Shown one piece after another: positions 9,755-21,354 of a stretch of DNA of 64,000 bases. The stretch's first letter is position 1, and each line of letters begins with the position of its first letter. The DNA comes from Cliona cf. orientalis (Eukaryota > Porifera > Demospongiae > Clionaida > Clionaidae), in assembly GCA_963930775.1 (NCBI GenBank), contig OZ005689.1:18747775-18811774 (forward strand). The letters are read 5' to 3'. The notes beneath the pieces were generated by a model. The model did no database searches. It worked only from the letters and a program-made list of their open reading frames with translations, and was not told where the DNA came from. Position numbers and translations under genes: made by a program.

Positions 9755-11179
9755 CTTATATTATACACATACAGATACAATATTATTTAGCTATGTACAA
9801 GTCATGGCACTTTGCTGATATCATACATTGTAGCTATCGCTATAATATTATACATATACTATAAAGCTTTCTGAATAACAGATTTCAGCAGACAAATTTT
9901 ATGCTTGTGAACATAAGAGGTTAGGTCAATTATGTATGTACATCCTGGCTCTCTTACATACTCAACAGTTAAGGTATCGCTGTCATCATCGTATGCCTGA
10001 ACATAAGCTACATACCAGCCTACCCTCCGACCGGAATCTCCTATCTCTTCTGGTGTCCATCTAACCCTGATCTTTGGTCCAACCTGCTTAAGCTTCTCCA
10101 TTTGACTACCATTAGTCTTGTTGGATGCACCAGGAAAGAGATGGAGGGAACTTTCTCTGTCCTTGGCCTCCCTAGATTTCCTTAGATTTTGAAGATGTTT
10201 GATTAGGGGTTCAAAAAGGTTATGTGAATTAGATATGGTGATGTTACTAGGGGGAGAAACACGATGTTGGTAATCTTTTGTTGTGTATGTTCTTTTCTGG
10301 TATGTATGACAACTTAACTGTAATTTCCTCTGGGCAAATATGAGAAATTTAAATACATTGATAAAATCTTTTATTTGCTCCTCTTCTCTTCCCGTAATGG
10401 CTGCTGTCTGACTATGCCTCAATAGGTAAACCCTAAGGGCAAGTTGATCTTTCGTTCCAAGGATTGGAAATCTGTGATAATATAGAGAATTTCCCTCAAT
10501 TTAGCCACAGGTAAATGATTAATTGCTGCTATTGTTTTGGGAATGTCAACTTTCCCGTGTAAAAATGGCTACATTCCCTTGGTTCTTCACCTCTCTTCTT
10601 TGTAATGAGACTAACAAGTTGGTGTTTGGTCACTGAAGATGTTACAGGGAGTTTCGTTATGCATATTTTTTCGAGCTCTTTAGTGTTGTTACTGTATAAA
10701 GGATATTGTTTCCATTTTGTACGTTCGTGGTCCAATTCTAGCATTCTACTAACTTGGGTATCCAATTTATCATAGTACTCTTTTGCTTCACTTGGAGCTA
10801 CCCAAGCTAACAGAGCAATGAGCTGAGCCATATCTTGTGATGGATTTGGAATCACTAAGAAGCAAAGATCCAATATCTTTGTAGGCACAAACAATCCTGG
10901 TATGTCATTCCATGGACCGTGTTCAAGTAAGGCTGCCTCCTGCCAAGGCATGTAGTGAAGCTCATAGATTTTGATCCATCTACAGTCTAAGTCCATAATT
11001 ATACGTACAATACATTTTAATGTCAACGCGCGGTTTGCATGGCGCCTATGGGGGTTAATGATATGCATGCCATGCATGTGGGGTAAAAAATAGTGCATGT
11101 CTATGTACAACTGTATCTTCTAGTATGAGATGGCTATCGTTCTATCTCAAATACCGTTGAAAAGAGGAAGACTGAGCTT

Positions 11180-11660
11180 CACATTGATACCAAGAACAAG
11201 ATTAAGCGTGCCGAGATGACCGATGTAGAGAAGACAGAGATTTCGGCTGCGTATGGCTGAGGGCATCTTTGAATTGGGGGCAAATCAGTAACTATCAAAC
11301 CAGCGCTAGGGGACTTGGTCCACAAGCAGGTAAGTACCAGAGCAGTTATTCCGCTGAATCCTGAGTCTTCCAGGACCACTCTGCCACCACGAGCGCTCTT
11401 TGAAGATCAAAAATAATTTATCACTTTAGTCCGTTCTATTTTCTTAGTAGTAGTTAACTAGACAGTCAACCAAAGAAAATACTAAGCTTTAGCTACTAAA
11501 CTAGCTAGGCTATAGCTACCAACTCTTCGTCTTGAGTACTTTCTTCGTGATACTTAAATTTGCTCGTCCATTTTTCGATCTTTTCTGGCTGAATGGAACT
11601 TTGAATTGGGGGCAAATCAGTAACTCTCGTTTCAGAACCAAAAATGAGGCATCCTCGATG
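11180..11660. repeat. Duplicated 26-bp word and non-coding insert
   Basis: The word TTTGAATTGGGGGCAAATCA occurs at about 11269 and again at about 11601 in the same direction. The stretch between two coding pieces of the gene at 9859-14398 (about 11110-11879) has no matching coding sequence, so it is probably an insert or a long intron. I cannot define its ends. Confidence 0.4.
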
Positions 11661-13739
11661 TCTATACCATAGTGGCAGTGTATAGCAGTAGCATGGAACA
11701 GAACCGCTCGACGCGCTTCGAGAAACGAGCCTTCGAAAACGAGAAAATTTTATTCTGTCCTGGGTAGGGCATGGTATACGGATAGATATGCGGACGTATA
11801 CGAGATTATTGCGTATACCCGCGTAATACGTACGCGCGCGTGCGTAATCATACGCAGCAAAACATTTCTGTTTTGCCATTAAACGGGAGGTCTTAGTGTA
11901 GACTGTCTAGGTCTAGGAATGTCTGGTACTGGTTGAAGTTCTCCCCTGCGACAGGTAATGGCACTTGATGGTGAATATAAAATGGATAAGTATTTATCCT
12001 TCCAAGCAGTTTTCTCTTCTATCAAATCATTGTTGATCAGGCGATAGTCACTAAGGTAGTTTCCTTTGAAGTCAAAATCCACATCCCATGCTACATGAAG
12101 TTGAGTAAGTAGCTCACCACTCATTACCTGATACGTATACATGCATGCTTCTTTGCTCTGTTCTGAAAGGCTCAGAAATTTGCTCAGACAGTCCTCATCA
12201 TCAAACAGATAGTCCTCGCTTTTGATGCCTCTGTAGCATAGCGAGGATTTTCCTCCATATGTTGCAGTTCCGATACATTTGCTTACCTCCCCTGCCATGT
12301 GTTCCATATTTTGGAGGTGTTCTGTGGACCCTACAACTGGATTCTTATGAATACCCTGACTGGTGAACGATCTAGCGTGCGATTTTCTTCGGCGTGAACA
12401 TGCTCTACAAAATTCTGCTTACTATATATCAGCCATAACCACTGCTTTAGCATCCTTTGATAGTACTAGGCATCTTGATAACTTCTGAGATGTATCAATT
12501 ATGTAGTTGATATTGCATGTTGACCAGTGCAGATTAATAACCACTTCTGTACTCCAGTGCGTGGTGGTTTTTTTAGTGAGATACCAGCATTCACATCTCT
12601 GCCTGTATGGTGTCTTACTGCTTGAGCACTTCCTTGCCTATAACTTTCGGTATAGTTATAACAAGCACTTAGCGATATTGAAAAACCTTCTGGAGCCATT
12701 GCTAGCAGAATTTCTCGTGCATGTTTCATTGTAATGACACTATCAACACTTCTGTATAGTGTACCAGTAGTTAGTCTGGGATGAGCTTCAAGGCATCCAC
12801 CTCCCAATACAGTATCTCATTATCCACATGCATACTCAAGTGCTATACCTAGCTCTGGAGATTCATTAGATTTAAGTTCTCGTCCACGGCCCTCTGCTAT
12901 TGTGCGTATCTCTCACTTTTCTTGAGCTGATTATTCTTTGTGTTAACTGGAACTGTTGCTTATTAGTGAGATCAGATCTAAGTATTTGAGATATCTTCTT
13001 AATGTCGGAATACTTTTGAAGACTAGGCTTTAATGCAGCTTTCGCTGACTGTGTCCCTTGTCGACTCTGGATACGTTGAAGCTTGGCAGTAAAGTTTACA
13101 CTTGTTAACTCTGCAAATAGTGCTTTCGTAACCTGTCTATCTCGGTGTGTCCATGTACTGTAGTGACTGCTGGAAAATTCGGTCTGTAATAGCTGAATGC
13201 AATATACTTTCAGTGTTTATTGTACCTTTGATTGTATCAACAAAACATGCAACTTTCCCAGTAGCATTTGGTAGCAAGTAAGCAACGTCAAATATGTACA
13301 CTTGAATGAGGTTGAGGTGCTTTGAAAATATTTCATAGTATTCACTTGTCATCTTTTTTGCTTGAAGATTTTTGGATTTAAGATAAATGTCACCTGCTTT
13401 CTGAGTTTTTACAAGAGGACCGTTCAACAGAATATAGTTTCCAACCTCACATATCGCTTTGTAATGCAAATTCTTAATTGCAGTTGATGGACACATAACC
13501 TTCTGCTCTAAAACTTTCAAGTTATTTTCCAACCTCCCTTGAACTTGGCTTCGGTTCATACACAAAATGACATTTTCACTGGTTCTCTCAATTGGGTTTG
13601 CTCTCCTCAGTGAGTGTTGTGGATTCTTTGTTCTTTCACATACCAAGACCTAGAAAGGTTCGGAAAAGGCAATAGTTTGTTTTCATTCTTAAGAGAGAAC
13701 TCAGTCTGAATAGATTCTGTATTGTGCTTTAACCCACCA

Positions 13740-14010
13740 ACATCTGAAACTAGTTCCATATCTGAGTCTGTACTCAGAAACCTGTCATTTGTTGCAATGG
13801 GAGATAGGTTTTTAGATTGAGAATCAACCTCTAACTCATCTATATCTGAAAGTGGTTCCTCCACATCTGATTCTGCACTCAGAAAGCTGTCATTGATTGC
13901 AATGGGAGATAGGTTTTTAGATTGTGAATCAACCTCTAACTCGTCTATATCTGAAATTGGTTCCTCCACATCCGATTCTGCACTCAGAAAGCTGTCATTA
14001 TCTACATGAG
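13740..14010 (-). repeat. In-frame tandem repeat of about 35 codons
   Basis: Two close and one diverged copy of an acidic unit (NDSFLSAESDVEEP, then DIDELEVDSQSKNLSP) lie in tandem in the N-terminal part of the gene at 9859-14398. DNA identity between the first two units is high, which suggests recent duplication while the frame was still open. Confidence 0.8.
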
Positions 14011-15769
14011 AACCTATACTAGAAATAAATGATGTTTCCATGAGGCTGTCATCAGTAGCAATTTCTAAGCCTGCGGTAGAACTGTCATCTGTACCTGTGT
14101 CTAATGTGGACCTTTTGGCTTTTTCAAATAAGTCAATAACAGACTGATTTCCTTGTGAGTGCACTTTCTTCTTTGTATTCAGCAGAAGTATCGATGTAAC
14201 AGAAGGAAGTTGAGTATGAGAATAGGGTGATTTCAGTGATGGTTTGTTATCAGATATTGAGGTAGTAGGCACTGCATGTATAGTGAATCCTGAGGTAGAA
14301 GTAGTATTGGCATCAGGATAATGTACTAACTCTTTTGTTTTGGTCAAATGTGCCAGCCTGTGATACTGTAACAGAAGGAGATTGGGAAGACTGTACATAT
14401 GAACTAGATCGTTTATGTGACACAGGTTTGTTATTAGAATCTGATGTTATGCCACTGACAGGTGCTTGATGTGTGATCTTCGGAATGCTACTATTAGTGA
14501 CAGGATTAGGGGTTCTGCAAGTAGCAGCCTTGAAGTACGTTTTAATACTACCACTTCCTTTCTACGCTGACGAGACTGTTTTTTTTTCTTCCAAGCAAAT
14601 GGACTGATGATATAGTTGGTAGAGGTTTGGGTGGGATTTCTATGCCTCTTGGTTGTGTTGATGTATGCATACAATATTGAAACGTATCTGTTGATAAATC
14701 CGATTGCGATTTTTTTGCTTTCCTGGATCACTTAGGTAAGGGAGTTTCATCAGTTAGGGCACTACAGTCAACTGGACCAGGTCTCTTCCTGCAATTACCC
14801 TGAACTGGCTCTAGTGCAGCAGATCATTGTACTCGCAATGTAACAGTATTGTCACAGAACTGCTGTATAGTGGGGTTTTCATTTCGGCCACCTGCAGCCC
14901 TCTGCTTGCCAAAAAAATGCCTCGAGTGGATCTTGACACAATCTTTCTGACAACAAATACTCCACACCAGGCACAGCGAGTAGGTCTTGAGTCAATTCAA
15001 CAAATGCATGCACTATGTAAAGAAACAGTGTCACACCGCCACCATGCAATTTCAGTGAATAATTACATACCAGTCATCCTAAATCCTTCTCTAGTCTGAC
15101 TTGAGAGAAGCATTTGTGCTCTCTGGGCTGCTTTAAATCCTTTTCTATTGTTCACAGAATCCTCCCAGTCTTGGAGGTACTTCAAAAAGCCATCCTTTAG
15201 CCACTAGGGAAAAAACATGATAAATACGTTTATAACACCACAATTTTTTCTCATGTATATTATACTCACAGATAGTCTAGGATCATTTGGGTCTCTATAT
15301 GGTCTGAGATTGGGTTTCCGCTTCAAAACACTTTCAGTTGTAGACTGAACGTTCAAACAATCAAAAAATCTCTCAAAATTTTTGATGAAAAGTCTAGTCT
15401 CAGTCGTACTGTCATCCCCAATATGCTCAAGAGCATGTGCAACAGTTGAACTCAGAACCTACTTTGTATTGAAATCATGCATGTAAGAAATTTTGAAGGT
15501 ACGTATATACTCTTACTTGAGCAGCCAAATCAACCCTCATTCGTGAATAAGAGTTAAGATACACATGTTCTCTCTTCAGCTTTGCTACCAGTGCCAGTCC
15601 AGATAGAGTCCAGTTTTTGTTGTACAGGTTAAGGACATGTTCCCAACTTATGTGCTTGCCATCCTTCTACAGTTCATCACAATAAAAGTCACATACAATG
15701 TATGCACACGTCATGGCAAAGGTCGAATTAACCATATGACCGCCCAATAGCTCATGCAGTGGCATTAAC

Positions 15770-15985
15770 TTATCAGACACACACACACATACACATGTAC
15801 ACACACATGCACACATGCACACACACATGCACACATGCACACACACATACACACGTACGTATATGCACATACACATAAGCATACACACATACACAAACGT
15901 GCACACATGCATACACACACACGCACACACACATGCATGCACACATGCACATACACACAAACACGCAAGCATACACACAACATTG
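15770..15985. repeat. (AC)n / ACATGC microsatellite
   Basis: About 215 bases of CA-rich repeat with ACACATGC and ACGTAC variants. It lies in an intron-like gap of the P-like transposase. The long open frames here on both strands are an artefact of the repeat. Confidence 0.9.
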
Positions 15986-16125
15986 GTCTTTCCCATGGTA
16001 ACTCATATACCCTCTCCTTTAACCAGCAATATCTTCCTTTGTTAGTGGTAGTCCCTGCCCTATCCATCCATGCATATACAATCACATACACATGCATATA
16101 CAAGTGCATGTACATGCATAATAGT

Positions 16126-16178
16126 TATCTGCCAGTAATTGGATGCATGGTTGAATGCACCCCAATTACTGGCAGATA
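16126..16178. repeat. Perfect 17-bp hairpin
   Basis: TATCTGCCAGTAATTGG at 16126-16142 is exactly complementary to 16162-16178, with a 19-base loop that contains a shorter ATGCA inverted pair. It is probably a small MITE or a MITE end. Confidence 0.8.
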
Positions 16179-16184
16179 AATATT

Positions 16185-16300
16185 TCGTTGGTAGTTGACC
16201 TCTTCATCATCGGCCTATTTTATGATGACCCAACCCCTTCCCATAGCCAGCAAATTGCCCATAAAAACTTTGGTTGCTAAGCAACTACCAACAAATACAC
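16185..16300. repeat. Small MITE-like inverted repeat
   Basis: GTTGGTAGTTG near 16186 and CAACTACCAAC near 16290 form inverted ends about 100 bases apart, with no coding capacity between. GTCAACTACCAAC also appears near 21983, so the word is dispersed in this genome. Confidence 0.5.
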
Positions 16301-17590
16301 ATACAATGCATAAACCTTAATGTATCCTCTAAAATTCAGCCAAAAATAGACATTATGCTCGAGATTTGCCTAATTTACATGGGATACATACTATACACTC
16401 ACCCACAGAACTCTGGACTTCTTATGAGAAAATGAATTAGACCAACAATTCCTTGCTGTCTTTAGCAAGTGTGGGACATCACTAAAAAAACAGATGTATC
16501 TATCTTCTTCAATGGGCTTCTTCGTTCTGTACACAAGGTTCTTTCCGTCCCCATGCATTTTGAAGAATTTCCTATTGGGTGATGCACTGTCACTGGTGAG
16601 AGCAATTACAGTTAGTCCACAAGCCTGCAATCGTTCCACTATTTCCCACACCATTGGATACAACGTATCAGCACTCGCGTTATTGGTAGCAAAAGTGAAC
16701 GTATAGAAAATTTACCCTTGTAAATAATCCTTGAACCATAAACAATAGTACATGTGACGCAACATCTCGGGATTGAGGACTGTCGATATCCTGCTCAAGG
16801 TGGCTCAAATCATTATTGATATCCCCAATATCTGTAAACCCTACCAACTCGCAGGTGTGCTTGTTAAAAACTAATCCCTCTTTGATCTTCATTTCATCCC
16901 AACAGAGCATGATATACTTGTGATGTTCTTCTGTTACATTGATTTCTTTCAAAAGCTGCTATCAACTGCACTGTTAAATCCTATTCCAGCTCTGATCCAA
17001 TGGGTATAATCACGTAGGGTTCTTTCTGAAGGTAAAGTGAACAATCCCGAATTACGAATGGCATGGTGTGCTCCTGAAGAAATGAACTTAAGATGGAGGC
17101 ACCACCTTATTAGTGCAGGGTGCCACCTTATCGTCCGTGCATCCGATTTCCCAAGTGCTTTCACCTGCTCATCCCAAGAGTCACCTGAATGAACCTTCAG
17201 GATACTTGTCATGGACAGTAGCTGTCATGTCCTCCATAACGCTTTTGAAGTCAGAAGGCAATTCACCAAGATGTACGCCACTTTTCTCGTTTACTACAGC
17301 AATTTTTGATCGCATTCTTTCAACCTCCTTTGATTTTGCATCCAGTTGAGCCCTCAACCTGGTGTAACGTGCGTTTTTTCTCAGGAGTGTTGAAGGTTGT
17401 ATTGATTGGAGACAACACTATGGTGCCAAAATTCACCTTGGCGCCACAGATATAGCCTCGCCCCAGGCCACTCCCATTCAAGTTATCGATAATGCATACT
17501 TGAATAATTTATATCAATAATTTGTGTATATTAATACTATACATGCTGTATCACTTACTTAAATAACAATACTTTCATGAAAAAAAATTG

Positions 17591-19705
17591 TTACTTCAGT
17601 GATAGTTTAGAGAATGGAAAAGAATCGATTGTGTGCTCTGTCATCGCAAGAGCCATACACGCATTGAGACTTTCCTGTGTAAGCACAGATCTGAACTTGT
17701 TTTTTACGTAATTCATCACACTAAATCCTCTTTCGCAAATGACGGACGTTGATGAAATGATCAGAAGAAGTAACGCAAGTGATGAGATTTCCTTGTAATC
17801 TTCTCCTTTATGCAGCTCGCTCCAAAACTTCACTAAGTCATTCTGAGCTAACTGGTATTGGAAATCAAGAGTAGAGTCATTCTGGTAGGTTTTCATCTGA
17901 CATGTAAGAACATCATGATTGAACTGAAAAGGACTGCGATCAGTTTCGAATTTAGAGCAAAGGGCTTGCAGATCTGGCTCTTGAAGCTTTCTTAAAGCAG
18001 GATTGACGAATGCTGTATTCTCCACGATGAAGTTCATGTCGGGAAATCGATTCTCCAAAGCCTTACCAACAGTGACAATGTAGTTGAACATTATGTTTTA
18101 ACTCCCTTTCAGACATAAGAGCATGATCTGAGCAATCTGCTAGATGCTTTTGGAAATCTGACCCAGGACACAGCAAAAGTGCTTCTTCTATAGGACGAAG
18201 GTTGTCATCAGAAATGCTTTTGCTGGAGTCAACTGCAGCTGGAGAGATGAATGTCTTCAGAAGTGCTTGGATTTTGCAATACACAGTATGCAATGAGATA
18301 TTGGAACTTTGAAGCCACTTATTTAGTGAAGCTAAAATGCTTAAGTGTGGATGTAGAAAATAGAGGTAAAGATGAAATTTAGGCATCGATAGCCTTTCAT
18401 GCAAGTCTCGGCACCTGGTCCGAACTGCAGCCCTGTTAGCTGTATCCAGGGCTTGCTCTTCAAAATATCGAATAAGGAGAGGTAAGAGCTGCACTACTCG
18501 TGCCACACAATCAGCTAAAGACAACCACCGCACCTTGTGATACTGGACGATTGATACATGAGGACTATCAGGTTCAACCATTTCTTTAAGCTTTTTGAAT
18601 TCATCACGTCTGACAGGGCTGCCTTTAAAGAAAAACAAAGTGTCAGAAATCGTTTTCTCAACATCATTATCAGGCAGCTCTCTTTGCCCTTCTTTAGCAG
18701 CCATAACAAGTCTATGTGGTGGACAGTGAGTAGAAAATAGCTTTGGGTTGACTTCTGTGACGCCTCTCAACTTCCCCAAGACTCCATTTTTTGGGGAGAT
18801 CATGACAGATGCTCCATCACTTGTAAATCCCGCAAGCTTATCTAAGGGCAACCTTAAATCTGGGTTTTCTGGATGTAAAACTTCCATTAAGCTGCCAAAT
18901 ATGTTTTGAGCAGTTGGATGGCCTTCTACCCGTTTCATTTCAAGAAATTCTTCACATAACTTGCTTTTCTCTACATCAACTTACCTCACATAGACTCCTA
19001 GCTGCTCCATAGTAGCAGAATCGGTTGATTCATCTGCCATGAGTGACCAAAATGGTGACTTACGAATTGCATGGATTGTGTTAGGCTTGAGAATGGATTG
19101 GTGCATTTACCAAGAGCGTCTTGTTACAGTGTCTCGACTTCCAGCCATCAACTTGAACACTGGTGAAGTAGGATCAGCAGCTCTAGCGAACTCAATGAAG
19201 CTCTCACAACAGCTGTAAGGCAACTTATGCTTCCCCAATACGAATGCTAACTTGTATGGTGCAAGTTTCACCAGCTTGTCTGGTTCTAACGCAGCTGTCA
19301 AGGTAGATCTCTGCTTTGAGTACATGTGCTCAAACTGTCTGACCAGCCGTTCTCTTTTATCCACAGAAAAAGTGAGGCTAGAAGGGTGTTTACGTTGTAA
19401 ATGACGCTTGGCAGTACTGCTTTTTGCTTTTATTTTCTCCTGGCAATGAATACATATCATTTCCGTTTCATCAGATTGCTTACTAGCCCCAGCTTCTGTT
19501 GCAGGTGAGCGACTCACTGGCCACATCATATACTTTATTTTCCATTCATCCTTGAAAGTTCTTTTGTCCACTTTCTTTTTATGCTTCACTGGACAATGCA
19601 GTGATGGCAATTTAATGCTACTGCTGTCAGAAGAACCAGTGTTGGATCCGGCAGACTCGTAGTCTTCAATAAGAGGGTCCCTGATATTACTGGCTTCACT
19701 GACAC
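17591..19705 (-). pseudogene. hAT transposase, main part
   Basis: From 19705 down: a Ser/acidic linker, a zinc finger C-x2-C-x13-H-x4-H (CIHCQEKIKAKS...RHLQRKHP), then SPFWSLMADESTD, GHPTAQNIFGSL, KLAGFTSDGASVM with a catalytic Asp, HCPPHRLVMAAKEG, and KVRWLSLADCV. At the end comes the hAT dimerisation domain (ISSLALLLLIISSTSVICERGFSVMNYVKNKFRS). Two in-frame TAA stops (at 19107-19109 and 18981-18983) and one frame shift near 18080 break it, so it is inactive. Its first 25 codons lie at 27791-27866, beyond the inserted element. The type resembles the ZBED/zinc-finger-862-like branch of hAT transposases. Confidence 0.9.
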
Positions 19706-19714
19706 TAGTAGATC
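19706..19714 (+). repeat. Target duplication TAGTAGATC, left copy
   Basis: Nine bases, identical to 27782-27790, immediately outside the terminal inverted repeats of the 8-kb element. The hAT reading frame confirms that only one copy existed before insertion. Confidence 0.95.
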
Positions 19715-19751
19715 CAGAGGAGGTAGGACAGGGTCAAAAGGTCACCAATAT
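19715..19751 (+). repeat. Left terminal inverted repeat of the 8-kb transposon
   Basis: Thirty-seven bases identical to the complement of 27745-27781. Begins CAGAGGAGG and includes GGGTCAAAAGGTCACC. Confidence 0.95.
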
Positions 19752-19906
19752 ACCCAGTGTAATGCGTATGATGATTGCATGCTTTCTAAATCACGTGATG
19801 AATTCGCTCGGTCCGGGTCCGGTGCATGCAGAATAGCGTGGGATTGGGCCATGGGACGCTTGTTGCTCTAATTAACGAGCAGTGCACATGGCATGTGGAG
19901 ATATAG

Positions 19907-21209
19907 ATGGCACAAAAAATGGAAGACGAAGATGTATTCGCGTATGACTCAGAGAACGACTCGGAACACTCAAGCCTGTCGAAACGGGCTGAAACTCCAG
20001 AGCGTGAGGCAGAGGGAGTCAAGATCGACATCATTCAAGTGGGGGAAGTAGTACAGTACACTATACCCAGCTTCCCAGTTTTGACTGTCTATCTGAGGCA
20101 TTGTGTGACAAGCGTGTGGGACAATACGGAAGAGAAAGTGAAAATGTTCGATACCTTTCTGCGTGAAGGTCCCGACATTATTACGAATGTCCCATCAAGT
20201 GTGGAAGTCGTAGAGAGTTGCAATATCTGTGTAAGTCACCAAGCATACATAATTTGCACTGTTTATCACCTTGGGTATTCCAGCCAATAAAGATACACCC
20301 CTGTTAAGCCTTATTTTGAAGTGGTAAGACTTAATGAAGTCTTAGCAGGACCTGAAATACAAATTTTTGGGTACACCTTATTCATGGATGTGCCTATTAA
20401 ACTGCAAAAATTAAAATCCTGAACTAAGCTTGATTTTATATGCAAGTACACACTTCCATGAAATGGCAAAGATCGACCATCCATGAACACCACAAAAATT
20501 TTCCACTACATTATGGTAGTAAGTAGGGGTGTATCTTTCTTATTGGAGTTTGGGGAAAAATCAGTTTCAGTGAGCAATAATTTAATCACTAGTATTCACT
20601 ATCTGTTTTTTGGTACTACAGGCATCCGAGTTTTCCAATTGTGTTGACACTGAAAATCTTAGATTGCCTGCAACTGGTGTGTGTGTTATATGGAAGTGGA
20701 ATTGGTTAACAGCAGCAAGTGGCATCCAGTCAGGTGAAGAAGTTGAATCTGGTGATGAGGAAACCAAGACTGATAATTCAGATTCAGATGCCGAGGAAGA
20801 CCTGGTTAATGAACAACCTGACACAAATACGTTAGTATTTAAATGCATGGGATGCCATAAGGAGACACGTTATCAGAAAGCATTGGAGAAAGTGCGTGAC
20901 CTGATGGCTGAAGGGAAAAGCGTACCTGTAGCAATTGTTCATGAAAAAACTAACATTTATGATGCCAGAGCCCTTGCATTTGTGTGCCAGTTGGATAACA
21001 AACCCTACACCATAGGGTATGTAGTCAGCGAACTACTTGACGAAATGCACATGGCAATCGAGGCAGGAAATATCATCTCAGTGAATTTCTCATGGGTCAA
21101 GTACATCACCGACTGGACAAGATGTGGCCCAAAATTTTTTGCGGGAATTGCTATTGAAAGGAAAGGACCATGGTCACCTCAGGCGATTAGATCTGCCAGC
21201 ACTAGGTAG
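19907..21209 (+). CDS. HIRAN-like accessory protein of the 8-kb transposon
   Basis: Two exons, 19907-20230 and 20622-21209, are joined by a GT-AG intron (donor GTAAGT at 20231, acceptor CTACAG ending 20621) in phase 0, giving about 303 residues. The N-terminal half is acidic (MEDEDVFAYDSENDSEHSS) and a second acidic run follows near residue 140-170 (GEEVESGDEETKTDNSDSD). The C-terminal half has FKCMGCHKETRYQKALEKV, VPVAIVHEKTNIYDARALAF, YTIGYVVSELLDEMHMAI and CGPKFFAGIAIERKG. This order matches a HIRAN-type domain, which in Rad5/HLTF binds single-stranded 3' DNA ends. A role in handling transposon ends or repair intermediates is inference. The start is the first ATG after the terminal repeat region. 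I see no breaks. Confidence 0.75.
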
Positions 21210-21354
21210 ATGCTGAGTGGCTACAATGGAATCTTCATTGCTGCAATCAACTTTATAACAATACTGCATTGGTTGTAGAATCAACTACCTAACAATTATT
21301 AAATGATTAATGTTCAATGATCAGTTTACACATTACCTGTCACTGAAACTGTTA

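Larger units (their letters stand above)
9859..14398 (-). pseudogene. Unclassified transposon-like gene, decayed
   Basis: Minus-strand coding pieces run from about 14398 down to a stop at 9859. The N-terminal part is acidic and Ser-rich with repeats. The middle has a helical stretch (VYIFDVAYLLPNATGKVA), GRGRELKS, and GGGCLEAHPRLTTGTLYRS with ACYNYTESYR and HHTGRDVNA. A piece near 12365-12425 reads NFVEHVHAEENR, like the final catalytic segment of an integrase-like core. Then come MPWQEAALLEHGPWNDIPGL and, at the end, a chromo/tudor-like module (VRWTPEEIGDSG, GWYVAYVQAYDDDSDTLTVEY). I recall this domain order from large uncharacterised families in sponges and cnidarians, but have no superfamily name for it. 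There are several frame breaks and part of the catalytic core is not visible, so the copy is dead. Confidence 0.6.
14728..17381 (-). pseudogene. P-element-like transposase, C-terminal two thirds
   Basis: Read down the minus strand from 17381: a coiled segment (RLRAQLDAKSKEVERM), DEQVKALGKSDARTIRWHPAL, LPSERTLRDYTHW, LCWDEMKIKEGLVF with the first catalytic Asp, TSDSASPNRKFFKMHG with the second, and FFSDVPHLLKTARN. Downstream exons near 15100-15660 read LNSYSRMRVDLAAQ and LRPYRDPNDPRLS. Near 14900-15010 LSERLCQDPLE carries the catalytic Glu, and the frame ends at a stop at 14728. These are the marks of P-element/THAP9-type transposases. There are at least four frame breaks, including one extra T in a T-run near the catalytic Glu, so it is dead. 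The N-terminal part lies at 28105-28838, on the other side of the hAT insertion. Confidence 0.85.

Noticed and set aside
11505-11879. Minus-strand frame considered as an exon of the gene at 9859-14398
   Set aside because: It shows none of that family's blocks, and lies in a stretch with a duplicated non-coding word, so it is more likely intron or insert.
15667-16180. Overlapping open frames rich in Cys/Val/His on both strands
   Set aside because: They are translations of an (AC)n/ACATGC microsatellite; open frames on both strands are expected there.
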